A DNA stretch of 64,000 nucleotides from CBDBBY01 sp965205055. Lineage in GTDB: Bacteria > Pseudomonadota > Alphaproteobacteria > Rhodobacterales > Rhodobacteraceae. This document shows positions 17,833 through 26,120 of this stretch, piece after piece. The stretch is taken from contig OZ242030.1 in assembly GCA_965205055.1 (NCBI GenBank), positions 4,526,001 to 4,590,000 on the forward strand, in the 5' to 3' direction. Positions within the stretch are counted from its first letter, which is position 1. Each line of letters opens with the position of its first letter. The notes below the pieces were generated by a model. It did not search any database, had not been told where the DNA came from, and worked only from the letters and a program-made list of their open reading frames with translations. Position numbers and translations under genes: made by a program.

Positions 17833-18120
17833 ATGTTTTTCGCTTCGTTGCAAAGAAGCCGCAAGAACCCGGGCGCATCCCATTTTTTGGTCGGGCGGCT
17901 GCGGCGCGACAAGCCCTCCAATCGAGGAGGTCGGGCCAACGCAAGTTTTCGAAGCAGCATAAGGCGGAGAGCAGGCCGTTGGCGCACGCTTTCGACCAGT
18001 GGTTCCCGACGATGTGCTTGCAGGCGTTTTCCACCACGCCAGATCCGACCGGCAATCCGCGCTTGCGGCAGAGGTCGCAGTGCATTCGGTCCGCGCTGGC
18101 CTCGCGGCAGGGGATGCAGG
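17830..18120 (-). pseudogene. C-terminal fragment of an ISKra4-type transposase
   Basis: The minus-strand frame reads RKRGLPVGSGVVENACKHIVG, then WSKACANGLLSALCCFENLRW, then DWRACRAAAARPKNGMRPG. This is the typical C-terminal tail of ISKra4-type transposases. The stretch between the Gly-Asn after KHIVG and WSKA is shorter than usual, and the rest of the gene is missing. It abuts the truncated copy of pdeM at 18125, so an element of this type probably took part in splitting the helicase-pdeM pair. Confidence 0.65.
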
Positions 18121-18124
18121 CCGC

Positions 18125-18261
18125 TACCGGTTCTCGCCATTCTGGCGGATTTGCGCATGAAGATCGGCAACCGCGAGCAACCGTTCCGTCGGCCAATAAA
18201 GAGCGCCGTGTTGAAGGACTTGCAATCTTTCGCCTTGGAACATGAACTCGCAGTGCTGCAT
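18125..18261 (-). pseudogene. 5' fragment of a second pdeM copy
   Basis: Immediately downstream of the intact helicase gene the minus strand starts MQHCEFMFQGERLQ, followed by GALYWPTERLLAVADLHA. This matches the start of PdeM up to the first metal motif. Two bases are missing inside that motif relative to the intact gene, so the frame is lost, and the sequence ends in ISKra4 debris. This is the truncated partner of the intact pdeM at 14380-15084. Confidence 0.8.
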
Positions 18262-18347
18262 TCGAAGGGAGGCCTATGGATTTCAAACAGCGGCAGAAGG
18301 CTTTCGAGTTCCGGTCATTCGAAGCCATTCTTCCGCTTCTTCCGCAA
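18130..18347. repeat. Copy B of the helicase/pdeM junction repeat
   Basis: Homologous to 14951-15172. Together the two copies bracket the roughly 3 kb holding the fic gene, the IS630 element and ISKra4 debris. The copies are diverged rather than identical. Confidence 0.85.
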
Positions 18348-20808
18348 TGAGCCGCTCTTGCGCTTTCCCCTTGATGGGAACCGTTCCGACCTCGAGCAGG
18401 AGCGGCGCCGCGAAGGGCGTGACGTGAGGCGCATGCACGTGTTCGATCCGTCCTTCGATTCGAGCAAGCATCTCTTCAATCCGCGAAAAGTCGATCAATC
18501 CTCGCTTCGCCTCCTCGCGCGTCGCCCGCATCAGAAGGTGATCCGGGTCGTACTTTTTCAGCGTGTCGAAAATAATGTCGGTGGAGAACGTCATCTGCCG
18601 CCCTGTCTTGCGCCGCCCCGGAATCGAGCGTTCCACCAAACCGGCGATGATTGCCACGCCTCTGAAGCTTCTTTTCATGACCGCGTTTCCGGCAAGCCAG
18701 TCGTCGACGTCGTCGACGATCTGCTCCCGGTTCAGGAGGCTGCCCGGATCGCGCACCGGATTCAGCCCCCAAACGAGAACGGCATAATCGTTCGCGACCA
18801 TTCCGAGCGGGTTCAGATCCGCTTCTTCCATGCGATGCGTAAGCAGCATCCCGAGCGTTTGCTGGGCATTGTATCCGGCGAATGCGTAGAAGCACGTGAA
18901 TTCCCGTCCGTTGTGGCGAAAACTTTCCACCAGAATCCTGTCTCGACTTGGAAACTTCGAGATTTTTTCCTGCATGTCCAGCCAGTTCGCGACCGATTTC
19001 GGCAGATCGCGCCTTTCGCCGGACTGCAAATACTGAAGCACCCGGTCGCACAAAAGCGTCGATGTCGCGAACTTGGTTCCTTTGAAAACAGCAATCTTGG
19101 GCGGTCCTCCGGCGTCCCTGCTGACTCGCACTTCCAATTCGGAAAGCCCTTCAAATCGGACGACCTCGCCGCCGATCAGAAACGTGTCGTCCGGCCTCAG
19201 CGTCGCCGCGAACATTTCTTCGACTTCGCCGAGCCTCATTCCGCCGCGGTTTTTTCCAAGCCGCACCCTGAGCGTTTCAGTCCCGACAATTGTTCCGACG
19301 TTCATCCGAATCGATCTGGCCGTCCTGGGATCCCGCAGCCGCCACTTGCCGTCTTCGGTCTTCATCAGCCGGCGCCATCTGTCGTAGGCGCGGAGCGCGT
19401 ATCCTCCGGTCGCGCAGAACTCGAGGCATTCGTCGAAATCCCGTTGCGCAAGACTGCGGTAGGGTCCGGCTCGACTCACTTCCGCGTACAATTCTTCGGC
19501 ATCGAAAGGGCCTGAGCATGCTGCAATCAGGATATGCTGGCACAAGACTTCAAGCGGACCGCCCGGGCGCGGCTCGCCGTCCAGATCGTCGTCGCGGACT
19601 GCTTGCAAGGCGGCTTTGCATTCAATCACTTCGAATTGGTTGGCCGGCAGAACCAGCGCCCGGGAAGGCATATCGTATCGGTGGTTGGAGCGGCCGATCC
19701 GCTGAACCAGCCGCTTTACATTCTTCGGAGTGCCGACCTGGATCACGAGATCGACGTCTCCCCAGTCGATGCCGAGATCGAGCGTGCCGGTGCATACGAC
19801 TGCGCGCAAAGAACCCTCGGCCATTGCTCTCTCGACCCGCTGCCTTGCCTCAAGCGACAACGAGCCGTGGTGGATGGCTATCGGAAGGTCGTCCGCGTTC
19901 TCGTGCCACAGGGCCTGGAAAAACAGCTCCGCCTGCGCCCGCGTATTGATGAATATCAGCGCGAGCTTGGAATTCTTTACGGCCTCCAGAACGGTTTTAG
20001 CTCCGTACCGCCCTCCGCCGCCCAGCCAGGGCGGGGCTGTCTTCGTCTGGAGCATTCCGATGTCGGGTCGAGGACCCGGATCCGCGCGAACGATATTGCA
20101 GCCATCGGGATGGTCCGCGAAGAATTCCGCGATTTCGCCGTGATCGCGGACTGTAGCCGACAAAGCGACGCGACGAAGCTGCGGCGCGATCCCCTGAAGC
20201 CGGGACAAGGCAAGCATCAACAGATCGCCGCGCTTGGATTCGGCGAGAGCATGGATCTCGTCGACCACAACGCGCTTCAGGCATTTGAAAATTCGGCCAG
20301 CCTCCGCATAGGTCAGCATGAGGCTCAAAGACTCCGGCGTAGTCAGCAGGATGTGCGGCGGGTCGACCCGTTGCCGGAGCCTCGTCGTCTGCTTCGTATC
20401 GCCTGTGCGCTCTTCGACCCGAATCGGCAGTTCGAGTTCGCCGATCGGGCGGGCGAGATTGCGGCCGATGTCGGCCGTCAAAGCTTTGAGCGGCGATATG
20501 TAAAGCGTGTGGAGACCTGCCGAATGTGTTTCGGACAATTCAATCAGGCTGGGAAGAAATCCGGCGAGCGTTTTTCCGCCTCCTGTCGGCGCAACGAGAA
20601 GAAGCGCTTTTTCGTCGGCGCGGCGGACGAGCTCCAATTGGTGCGGCCTGACGGTCCAGCCGTTTTTTTCAAACCAGCCCGAAAAAGGCTTCGGCAGGAG
20701 ATCTATCCCGCGATTGCAGGAGTTGGCCGCAGCGGTTGCTGACGAGCGATGCAAGCGGGGCCGTTGATCGCGGGAGGTCAAAGGCACGCCGGTTGGGCTT
20801 TCCAGCAT
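18283..20808 (-). CDS. Ligase-associated DNA damage response DEXH box helicase (Lhr family)
   Basis: An 841-residue superfamily 2 helicase. Motif I is LLLVAPTGGGKTLAGF near residue 70, motif Ia LYISPLKAL, motif Ib LLTTPESLSLML, and motif II VVVDEIHALAESKRG. Motif III is VALSATVRD, and motifs V-VI are CTGTLDLGIDWGDVDLVIQ and QRIGRSNHR. The C-terminal half is the Lhr-associated domain. Relatives act with PdeM and, in many genomes, an ATP-dependent ligase in DNA repair. The C-terminus overlaps the repeat shared with 15.1 kb. The gene looks intact, although its pdeM partner downstream is now only a fragment. Confidence 0.9.
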   Translation of the reverse strand: MLESPTGVPLTSRDQRPRLHRSSATAAANSCNRGIDLLPKPFSGWFEKNGWTVRPHQLELVRRADEKALLLVAPTGGGKTLAGFLPSLIELSETHSAGLHTLYISPLKALTADIGRNLARPIGELELPIRVEERTGDTKQTTRLRQRVDPPHILLTTPESLSLMLTYAEAGRIFKCLKRVVVDEIHALAESKRGDLLMLALSRLQGIAPQLRRVALSATVRDHGEIAEFFADHPDGCNIVRADPGPRPDIGMLQTKTAPPWLGGGGRYGAKTVLEAVKNSKLALIFINTRAQAELFFQALWHENADDLPIAIHHGSLSLEARQRVERAMAEGSLRAVVCTGTLDLGIDWGDVDLVIQVGTPKNVKRLVQRIGRSNHRYDMPSRALVLPANQFEVIECKAALQAVRDDDLDGEPRPGGPLEVLCQHILIAACSGPFDAEELYAEVSRAGPYRSLAQRDFDECLEFCATGGYALRAYDRWRRLMKTEDGKWRLRDPRTARSIRMNVGTIVGTETLRVRLGKNRGGMRLGEVEEMFAATLRPDDTFLIGGEVVRFEGLSELEVRVSRDAGGPPKIAVFKGTKFATSTLLCDRVLQYLQSGERRDLPKSVANWLDMQEKISKFPSRDRILVESFRHNGREFTCFYAFAGYNAQQTLGMLLTHRMEEADLNPLGMVANDYAVLVWGLNPVRDPGSLLNREQIVDDVDDWLAGNAVMKRSFRGVAIIAGLVERSIPGRRKTGRQMTFSTDIIFDTLKKYDPDHLLMRATREEAKRGLIDFSRIEEMLARIEGRIEHVHAPHVTPFAAPLLLEVGTVPIKGKAQERLIAEEAEEWLRMTGTRKPSAAV

Positions 20809-21215
20809 TCATCGCCATCACGAAACGCGACATCCGAGTGGGTTGAAGCGGTGCAATTGCATTCAGGAAACGGACGAAAAAATTGCAAATTCGGATCGGT
20901 CAATTTCCGAGTCTTTAGAAGTATCTACCGAAAAGCCGTTTAACGCCATCCGGCCGCATAGGAAACTGTCGCGCATTTGCGTTCAAGAATTGCTTGCAGG
21001 ATTGTTGAGTTCGCATGAGGCAGGATGCCTCGGCATCCCGGTTCGACTGACAACCGATGTCAGCGGTCCATCAGGTGCCCCGCAAAGTACTGGCATCGTT
21101 TTGCGAAGAGTTGCCACTCGTGAAGGTGTTGCGGAGATTTTATTTGCTTCGAAACCGCAACGCGCTGAGCTGCCGGTTGCAACAAGGTTGCGCCGGAATT
21201 ATACAAGTACGCAGA
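20809..21215. other. No gene recognised
   Basis: About 400 bases between the helicase start and tRNA-Cys. Open frames here are short and have no recognisable product. It should contain the promoters for the helicase (leftward) and tRNA-Cys (rightward), but I could not identify convincing -35/-10 pairs. Confidence 0.5.
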
Positions 21216-21289
21216 GGCGAGTTGGCGGAATGGTTACGCAGCGGATTGCAAATCCGTGTACACCGGTTCGATTCCGGTACTCGCCTCCA
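21216..21289 (+). tRNA. tRNA-Cys (anticodon GCA)
   Basis: A full cloverleaf can be drawn. The acceptor stem GGCGAGT pairs with ACTCGCC, the anticodon stem-loop CGGATTGCAAATCCG carries GCA, and the T arm reads CCGGTTCGATTCCGG. The discriminator is T and CCA is encoded (21287-21289). Its last 32 bases are repeated at 25415-25446, so it is the attachment site of the integrated element to its right. Confidence 0.95.
21258..21289. repeat. attL-like direct repeat in the 3' end of tRNA-Cys
   Basis: The 32 bases from GTACACCGG to CGCCTCCA, identical to 25415-25446. They cover the T arm, acceptor 3' strand and CCA, the usual target of tyrosine integrases. Confidence 0.93.
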
Positions 21290-21357
21290 ATAAAATCAAT
21301 GACTTGCGTCACACCCTTACTCCTTCACTGCCATTTTTGAAACAAGCGTTGAAACTT

Positions 21358-22389
21358 TCACGTTTCGGTCTTGCTTCGTTCCATTTGATTTCTTGCCTCT
21401 TGAGCGCGCTTCGCCAGTTCCCTCTGCCGGATCGGCCCACCGTACTTCTTCAGCATCTCAACGCCTGAGTGACCGGTGACAGCCTTGACCATTTCGTCAT
21501 CACATCCGGCCAGATAAAGCTCGATCGTCGCGCTTTTCCGCAAGCCGTGGGTTTTGTAGTAACCGGCCTTCTCGTGCTTCGTCTTCTTTTTGATCGCGCG
21601 CATTTCTTCGGCGACAATACGATAGCTGACAGGCTTGCCTCTGGTATTGGTTACAACCGTACCTTCCCCTCGTTCGTATCCGGCCAGATGGTCTCTGAGC
21701 CTGTCTGTCAAAGGGATCCAAAGCGGCTTATCCGTTTTGCCTTGCGTAAAATCGAACCCGTCATCCGAAAAATGCGACCACTGCATTTTGACGACATCGC
21801 CAATACGCTGGCCTGTGCCGACACAAAGCTCATAGACAAGACGTGCCCGTTTTGAGGCCAACGCCTCGAATTCCTCGCGCACATCTTACGGCCACGGCTC
21901 CCAGCCCTCGCCTTCTTGCTTGAACAACGGGATACCTTTGGCGGGATTGCCGTGCTCTTTCTTGATGAAGCCGATCAACCGGGCGTGGTTCATCAAAACC
22001 ACCATCACCTGCACCAGATAATTCGCTTGCCGCCAACGTGATGCATTGGCGCGATGCAGCTCATAGATATGATGCGTTTCGATCCGGGCTGGATCCTTCT
22101 CACCCCAAATCTCCCGGATATGACTGATATACCGACGATAATCTGATCGCGTGCGCGGTTTCAGCTTCTTGTAGGCATCGCTTTCATAGTGGCTGAGTAT
22201 CAGCGCTTCGAAATTGCGTTTGACCGGTGCGGGGGCAGGCTTTCCTTTGAGCAACCGGTTGTAATGATCCCAGAACTCAGGTGTTCCGGGTTCTTCGTGC
22301 ATCATTACAGAAATGCCTCGGGATCGACGAATGAAGCGCAGATAGCCCCTGTCACTACAGACATATTTCGGCAAGCTCTTACGTGTCAT
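21358..22389 (-). pseudogene. Tyrosine integrase split by one in-frame TAA
   Basis: Read through, this is a 343-codon tyrosine recombinase. The N-terminal arm and SAM-like part (MTRKSLPKYVCSDRGYLRF...) ends WEPWP, then TAA at 21886-21888. The same frame continues DVREEFEALASKRARLVYEL. Catalytic residues are complete: Arg in GTGQRIGDV, His/Arg in THGLRKSA, His in TGHSG and Tyr in LKKYGG. A Glu codon (GAA) at the stop position would fit the usual P-W-P-E-D pattern, so one base change explains the break. Without suppression the element cannot excise. Confidence 0.88.
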
Positions 22390-22555
22390 TGACCATTCTC
22401 AGATCGCTGGACAGGAAATCGTCAGCCGCTTCTGGATCAACCATCCCGGCGTCAACCGTAACGTTGCCATCGGGTTTGATCTCAAACTTTGCTCTCAGCC
22501 AGCCAGCTTCCCGTGCCTCACGGATAAACACAGAGGCAGCCTGTCCGGCTTTGTA
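22379..22555 (-). pseudogene. Truncated small frame upstream of the integrase (possible excision/accessory gene)
   Basis: The minus-strand frame YKAGQAASVFIREAREAGW to SSDLRMVNDT stops at 22379 and overlaps the integrase start by 11 bases. This overlapping small gene in front of int is common in integrases of this type. Its 5' part is cut by the IS3 element, which begins at 22556. Function is not established; a helper role for the integrase is a guess from position. Confidence 0.5.
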
Positions 22556-22610
22556 TGAAGTGGTCCCAGTTTTTCGGACAGGTTTGCAGCGTATCTAAGG
22601 TGTATCGGGT

Positions 22611-23447
22611 TTAGGTTTCATGCTGCGTTTCGTTGCTCCAAGCCGATCCAATATGCGTCATCTGGCGTCTGCCTATCAAGCGCGGAGTGGGGCGTTTGGT
22701 GTTGTAGAAGGCCATCCAGTCCTTGATGACGCGGCGGGCCTTGAAGCCATCGTCGATTCCTTCGAGACAGATGGCCTCCTGCTTCAGGGATCGCCACAGG
22801 CGCTCGATGAAGATGTTGTCGAGGTATCTGCCACGCCCGTCCATCGAGATGCTCACCCCGGCCTCCGTCAACGTGGTAATCCAGGCCGAACCGGTAAACT
22901 GGCTGCCTTGATCCGTATTCTTGATCTCTGGCGGGCCGTGTTTGGCGATGGCCTCGTTCAGCGCCTCAACGCAGAAGTCCGCGTGCATCGTGTTCGACAG
23001 CCTCCAGCTCAGCACCCTCCGGGTTGCCCAGTCCATAATCGCCACCAAATACAGGAAGCCGTTCTTGACCGGCACGAAGGTAATGTCCGCGCTCCAGACC
23101 TTGTTGGGTCGGTCGATGGCCATCTTCCTGAGCAAATACGGATAGACCGGATGCTGTGGATGTGGCTGGCTGGTTCTTGGACGCTTGTAGATTGCTTCCA
23201 AGCCCATCTTTGCCATCAGACGGCGCACGCGATGGCGGCCTACGACGGTCCCTTAACGGCGCAAATAGGCCGCAATTTGGCGGGACCCGAAGAACGGGTA
23301 TTTGGTGAACACCCGATCAATCTCTTTCATCATGTCCAGCGTAGCCGCATCGATCCCGACGGGCGTGTAGTAGAACGCCGACCGGCTCAGGCTCACAAGC
23401 TTGCATTGCTGACTGATGCCCAGCTTGGGATGGTCGCGCTGGATCAT
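22611..23447 (-). pseudogene. IS3 transposase OrfB with in-frame stop
   Basis: The frame begins near MIQRDHPKLGISQQCKLVSL and reads to QIAAYLRR. It meets TAA at 23253-23255, then continues GTVVGRHRVRRLMAKMG in the same frame. The DDE integrase core is preserved: WSADITFVPVKNGFLYLV (Asp), NTDQGSQFTG (Asp), DNIFIERLWRSLKQE (Glu). One base change from Glu (GAA) to TAA is the simplest explanation. The element cannot transpose by itself. Confidence 0.85.
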
Positions 23448-23467
23448 CGATCATTTCTTCGCCGGGC

Positions 23468-23732
23468 TCACTTCTTGAGCCCCTCCGACAAAAAATCGTT
23501 CTCAACTGCCAGCCTCCCAATCTTGGCGTGAAGATCTTTGATCTCGGCTTCAGTTGGACCGCTCTGCTTGCCGCCAGAGAACACGTCCGATGGCCCGACG
23601 TTTCCAAGTGCTGACCTGGTTCGGGTGCAACTGATGCTTCGCGGCAATCTCCTGTACCGTCTTGTCGCCTCGCAGCGCTTCCAACGCCACCTTGGCCTTA
23701 AACCGATCTGTAAAACTCTGGCGCTTCGCCAT
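23468..23732 (-). pseudogene. IS3 OrfA, frameshifted
   Basis: The start MAKRQSFTDRFKAKVALEAL reads through the helix-turn-helix KTVQEIAAKHQLHPNQVSTW. The frame is then lost near 23590. The normal C-terminal part (VFSGGKQSGPTEAEIKDL...NDFLSEGLKK) is found in another frame ending at 23468. An internal indel has therefore broken OrfA, separate from the programmed frameshift these elements use at the orfA/orfB junction. Confidence 0.75.
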
Positions 23733-23764
23733 TCTCGTATCACTTCAAAGGTTTGGGATACGCC

Positions 23765-24562
23765 TTAGCTGACTGTCCGGATTCCCGGAACCACTTCACA
23801 CCGCTCCCACACCATCCCCTCAACCCTTGGATCAAAATCAAAGGCGTTGCGATTAAACTCTAACCCCAAACGAGGATGATCCCTGACGGCTTGCGCTCCG
23901 GAAGTGCTGATACGGATGCGCCAGCTTTGGCGTTCCACGGGGGCGGCGTCCTGAAACGCAGCGCAAGTTGGCACTGCCAGATTTGGCCCATTGTCGGGAT
24001 CTCGGACAGATTGAAAGCGGATGATTTCAGTCCCGGTTTCACGCGCGGTCTCGGCTAGATCTTGGCAGGCTGAATAATCTGTCGGGTCAGTCCAGAGCGC
24101 ATGATCACCCGCAAGCGCACCAACCGTCAGGTCCAGCGCGCATTCGGTTCCTACCCCCACGGAAAACGCTGTGTAGTCCGCCGGACTGTTCGGAAATGAG
24201 GTTTCCGGGCTCTCGGCGTAAAACAGAAAACGATAGAATACCATTTCGGCCACCGCTGTTTCCGGCTGTTCCGCCCCATACCAAACGCCAGGTGTCAGGC
24301 CAGGTTTGCGAAACCGCGAGCCGTAAGGATAAGGGCGATAACGAAACGGGGTGCTGAGAAGATAATCAAGGTGCTGACACTCGGCTGGGACAGGCGGTTT
24401 GGTTTCCTCCAGAATGTCCTCAAGCAGGTTTTGTTCGTCCAGATTATCAACCAGACTGAGCGTGGAAACCACATGCTGTGCCTCAACCAAACGCCAGACA
24501 GGCGTTTGCAAAGGATGCAGTTCAGATTGGAGCGCGTCTTGCGTCCAGGTATGTGACGACAT
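23765..24562 (-). CDS. RES-domain toxin, C-terminus provided by the IS3 end
   Basis: RES toxins are ADP-ribosyltransferase-fold NAD+ phosphorylases. Family features are WRLVEAQHV near residue 22, then FRYRPYPYGSRFRKPGLTPGVWYGAEQPETAVAE, given here as blocks YRPYPYGSRF and GVWYGAEQPETAVAE. An Arg in the first block and the Glu after PETA are likely active-site positions. The last 11 codons (EVVPGIRTVS and the stop) lie inside the IS3 terminal repeat, so the native C-terminal tail has been replaced. The gene overlaps its antitoxin by about 40 bases. Activity after this change is uncertain. Confidence 0.8.
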   Translation of the reverse strand: MSSHTWTQDALQSELHPLQTPVWRLVEAQHVVSTLSLVDNLDEQNLLEDILEETKPPVPAECQHLDYLLSTPFRYRPYPYGSRFRKPGLTPGVWYGAEQPETAVAEMVFYRFLFYAESPETSFPNSPADYTAFSVGVGTECALDLTVGALAGDHALWTDPTDYSACQDLAETARETGTEIIRFQSVRDPDNGPNLAVPTCAAFQDAAPVERQSWRIRISTSGAQAVRDHPRLGLEFNRNAFDFDPRVEGMVWERCEVVPGIRTVS

Positions 24563-24902
24563 CAGCAAGCCCTTGTATTGAAGCCATTCTATCGATCGGG
24601 CGCGCGCCTAATGCTGTGTTTTCAGATGTGATCCACGCCTTGGCGGCGGCCTCATCCCCGCCGACGATCGCATCAAGCGAGCGAAACACCCGCACCAGCA
24701 GCGCCGCGAGTTCAAAGGCTTTGGTGTTCTCGCTGAGATCAGCCTCACCATTGCGCATGCGCGACACCTGCGCCTCAGAAATGCCCAGAACATCTGAGAG
24801 CAGTTTTCCCGACAGGCCAAGCCGCGCCCCCGCCCGCATCGCGGCTTTGGTCAAAACGGCCCCACGAGCGGGCACTGGCTGATTGATCACATGATTTGCC
24901 AT
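24522..24902 (-). CDS. Xre/MbcA/ParS-type antitoxin of the RES toxin
   Basis: A 126-residue protein with an N-terminal Xre-like helix-turn-helix (LLSDVLGISEAQVSRMRNG) and a C-terminal DUF2384-type toxin-binding domain (FELAALLVRVFRSLDAIVGG, KAWITSENTALGARPIDRM). This is the usual partner of RES toxins and is encoded just upstream of the toxin with overlapping ends. The start MANHVINQ at 24902 was preferred over the next upstream ATG because of a better GGAGGTGTTC-like ribosome site. Confidence 0.85.
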   Translation of the reverse strand: MANHVINQPVPARGAVLTKAAMRAGARLGLSGKLLSDVLGISEAQVSRMRNGEADLSENTKAFELAALLVRVFRSLDAIVGGDEAAAKAWITSENTALGARPIDRMASIQGLADVVTYLDARRAPI

Positions 24903-24975
24903 GAACACCTCCATTCACACAGGAACTATACGGCAAATATATTTCACAAGAAAGAAAAATCCGCAACTGATCCGT

Positions 24976-25370
24976 TCAACTCTGACTCCCTGCGGCCCGT
25001 TCCATAAATTGATCGACCCGTGCTGACGCGTCCTGATAGGCCTCGACGTCTGGCACTGGTTGCGGTTCTGCACCGGCATCTTCAGCAGCTATCGAATCTA
25101 TTTCAGAACGCCTTACAGTTTTTGCTCTCTTCCCTGCCGATACCTGCATCGCCCCAATCTTCTGCTCCAATGCATGGATCTGACCTTGCAAGCCGCGCAT
25201 TTGATCTGTGGCAGAAGGATACGGCAAATCCCCTGATTGCTGATCAAAGATCTCTTTGAAGAACCGATCTTCGTAATATTTGATCCGTTTGGCTCTGACC
25301 GGCATCTGTCCGTCGACCACGAGAACAATGTTGTCCAGATCCATGCGTCGGGCTTCATTTTTCGGGTAGC
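24976..25370 (-). pseudogene. 3' stub of a conjugative coupling protein gene (TraG/VirD4 type)
   Basis: The frame contains EARRMDLDNIVLVVDGQMPV then RAKRIKYYEDRFFKEIF, which matches the extreme C-terminus of TraG/VirD4-type type IV secretion coupling proteins. A coiled-coil-like tail follows and the frame stops at 24976. The ATPase body is absent; the homologous part ends close to the right attachment repeat at 25415. It shows that the parent element was conjugative. Confidence 0.7.
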
Positions 25371-25414
25371 AACGCCGTTTCTTCAGTTTGTTCAGACATA
25401 CTGCGACCGGCAAA

Positions 25415-25446
25415 GTACACCGGTTCGATTCCGGTACTCGCCTCCA
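25415..25446. repeat. attR-like direct repeat of the tRNA-Cys 3' end
   Basis: Perfect 32-base copy of 21258-21289. The bases upstream do not complete a tRNA, so this is the far junction of the integrated element and not a second tRNA gene. Confidence 0.93.
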
Positions 25447-25464
25447 TTTATTTTCAATGGGTTA

Positions 25465-26107
25465 GATAGAGGACGAAAGAAAACCACGATCCCCGATCCG
25501 GCCCGGCCATGCCCCCAAGACAAGGTCAACCGCAATTTCAACGCGGACGCCCCGACCAGCTCCGGGTCGCCGACTTCACCTATGTGCAAACCGCGATGGG
25601 AACGGCCCGCGCCGCTTTCGTCATCGACGTCTTCCCTCGGAAGATCGTCGGATGGCGCGTCTAAACCTCAATGACGACAAGCTTCGTCCTCGACGCCCTC
25701 AACCAGGCCATCCGCCAACGACGTCCGGCGATGGGATCTTTGACCCGCCACTCGGACCGCGGCATGCATTGCGTGTCCATTCGATACGCAAATAGACTCG
25801 CCGAAGCCGGAATCGACATGTCCGTCGGAAGCGTCGGAGACAGCTAAGACAACGCCTTGGCCGAAACCGTCATCGGACTGTTCAAGACGGAAGTCGTCAA
25901 GCACCTCGGCCCGTGGAAAACCAAAGGCCGGCTCGAATGGGAAATCATGAAATGGGCGCACTGGTGCAACAAGGACCGACTGCATGGCGCGATCGGTTGC
26001 CAAACCCCGAACGAAAAGGAGAACGCATTCCGCCAGCAAAACAGAGAGCTTGAAGAAGCAGCCTGAAAGTTGAATAAAATACTCTCTGGAAAACATGGTT
26101 CTATTCA
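25465..26107 (+). mobile_element. IS3-family relic, copy 1 (3' half of orfB)
   Basis: The plus strand encodes KTTIPDPARPCPQDKVN, VADFTYVQTAMG, AAFVIDVFPRKIVGWRV, then TAA. Reading resumes TSMTTSFVLDALNQAIRQRR, with a second TAA at 25845 where GDSYDNALAET would be expected, and continues to PNEKENAFRQQNRELEEAA (stop at 26066). Two in-frame stops and a missing 5' half make it dead. A degenerate right end (TTCTATTCA at 26099-26107) resembles the terminal repeat of copies 2 and 3. It lies immediately upstream of the transporter operon. Confidence 0.8.
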
Positions 26108-26120
26108 GGAGGACATAAAA

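Larger units (their letters stand above)
22556..23798 (-). mobile_element. IS3-family insertion sequence, inactivated
   Basis: 1,243 bp bounded by imperfect 26 bp inverted repeats beginning TGAAGTGGT and ending CGGACAG. It carries orfA and orfB typical of IS3 elements, both damaged. No 3-5 bp target duplication is visible at the borders, so a deletion or recombination next to the element is likely. Confidence 0.88.
21258..25446. mobile_element. Remnant of an integrative (conjugative) element in tRNA-Cys
   Basis: A 4.2 kb island bounded by a perfect 32 bp direct repeat of the tRNA-Cys 3' end. Contents, left to right: tyrosine integrase with a nonsense codon, a small truncated frame, a dead IS3 element, a RES/Xre toxin-antitoxin pair, and the 3' stub of a TraG/VirD4 coupling-protein gene next to the right repeat. 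The integrase next to attL and the transfer gene at the far end fit an element that lost most of its transfer genes. Confidence 0.85.

Noticed and set aside
17833..19515. A 560-codon plus-strand frame across the ISKra4 fragment and helicase
   Set aside because: Antisense to the well-supported helicase; no domain.
25415..25446. A second tRNA-Cys gene
   Set aside because: Only the 3' 32 bases are present; D arm and anticodon arm are absent, so this is an att repeat.
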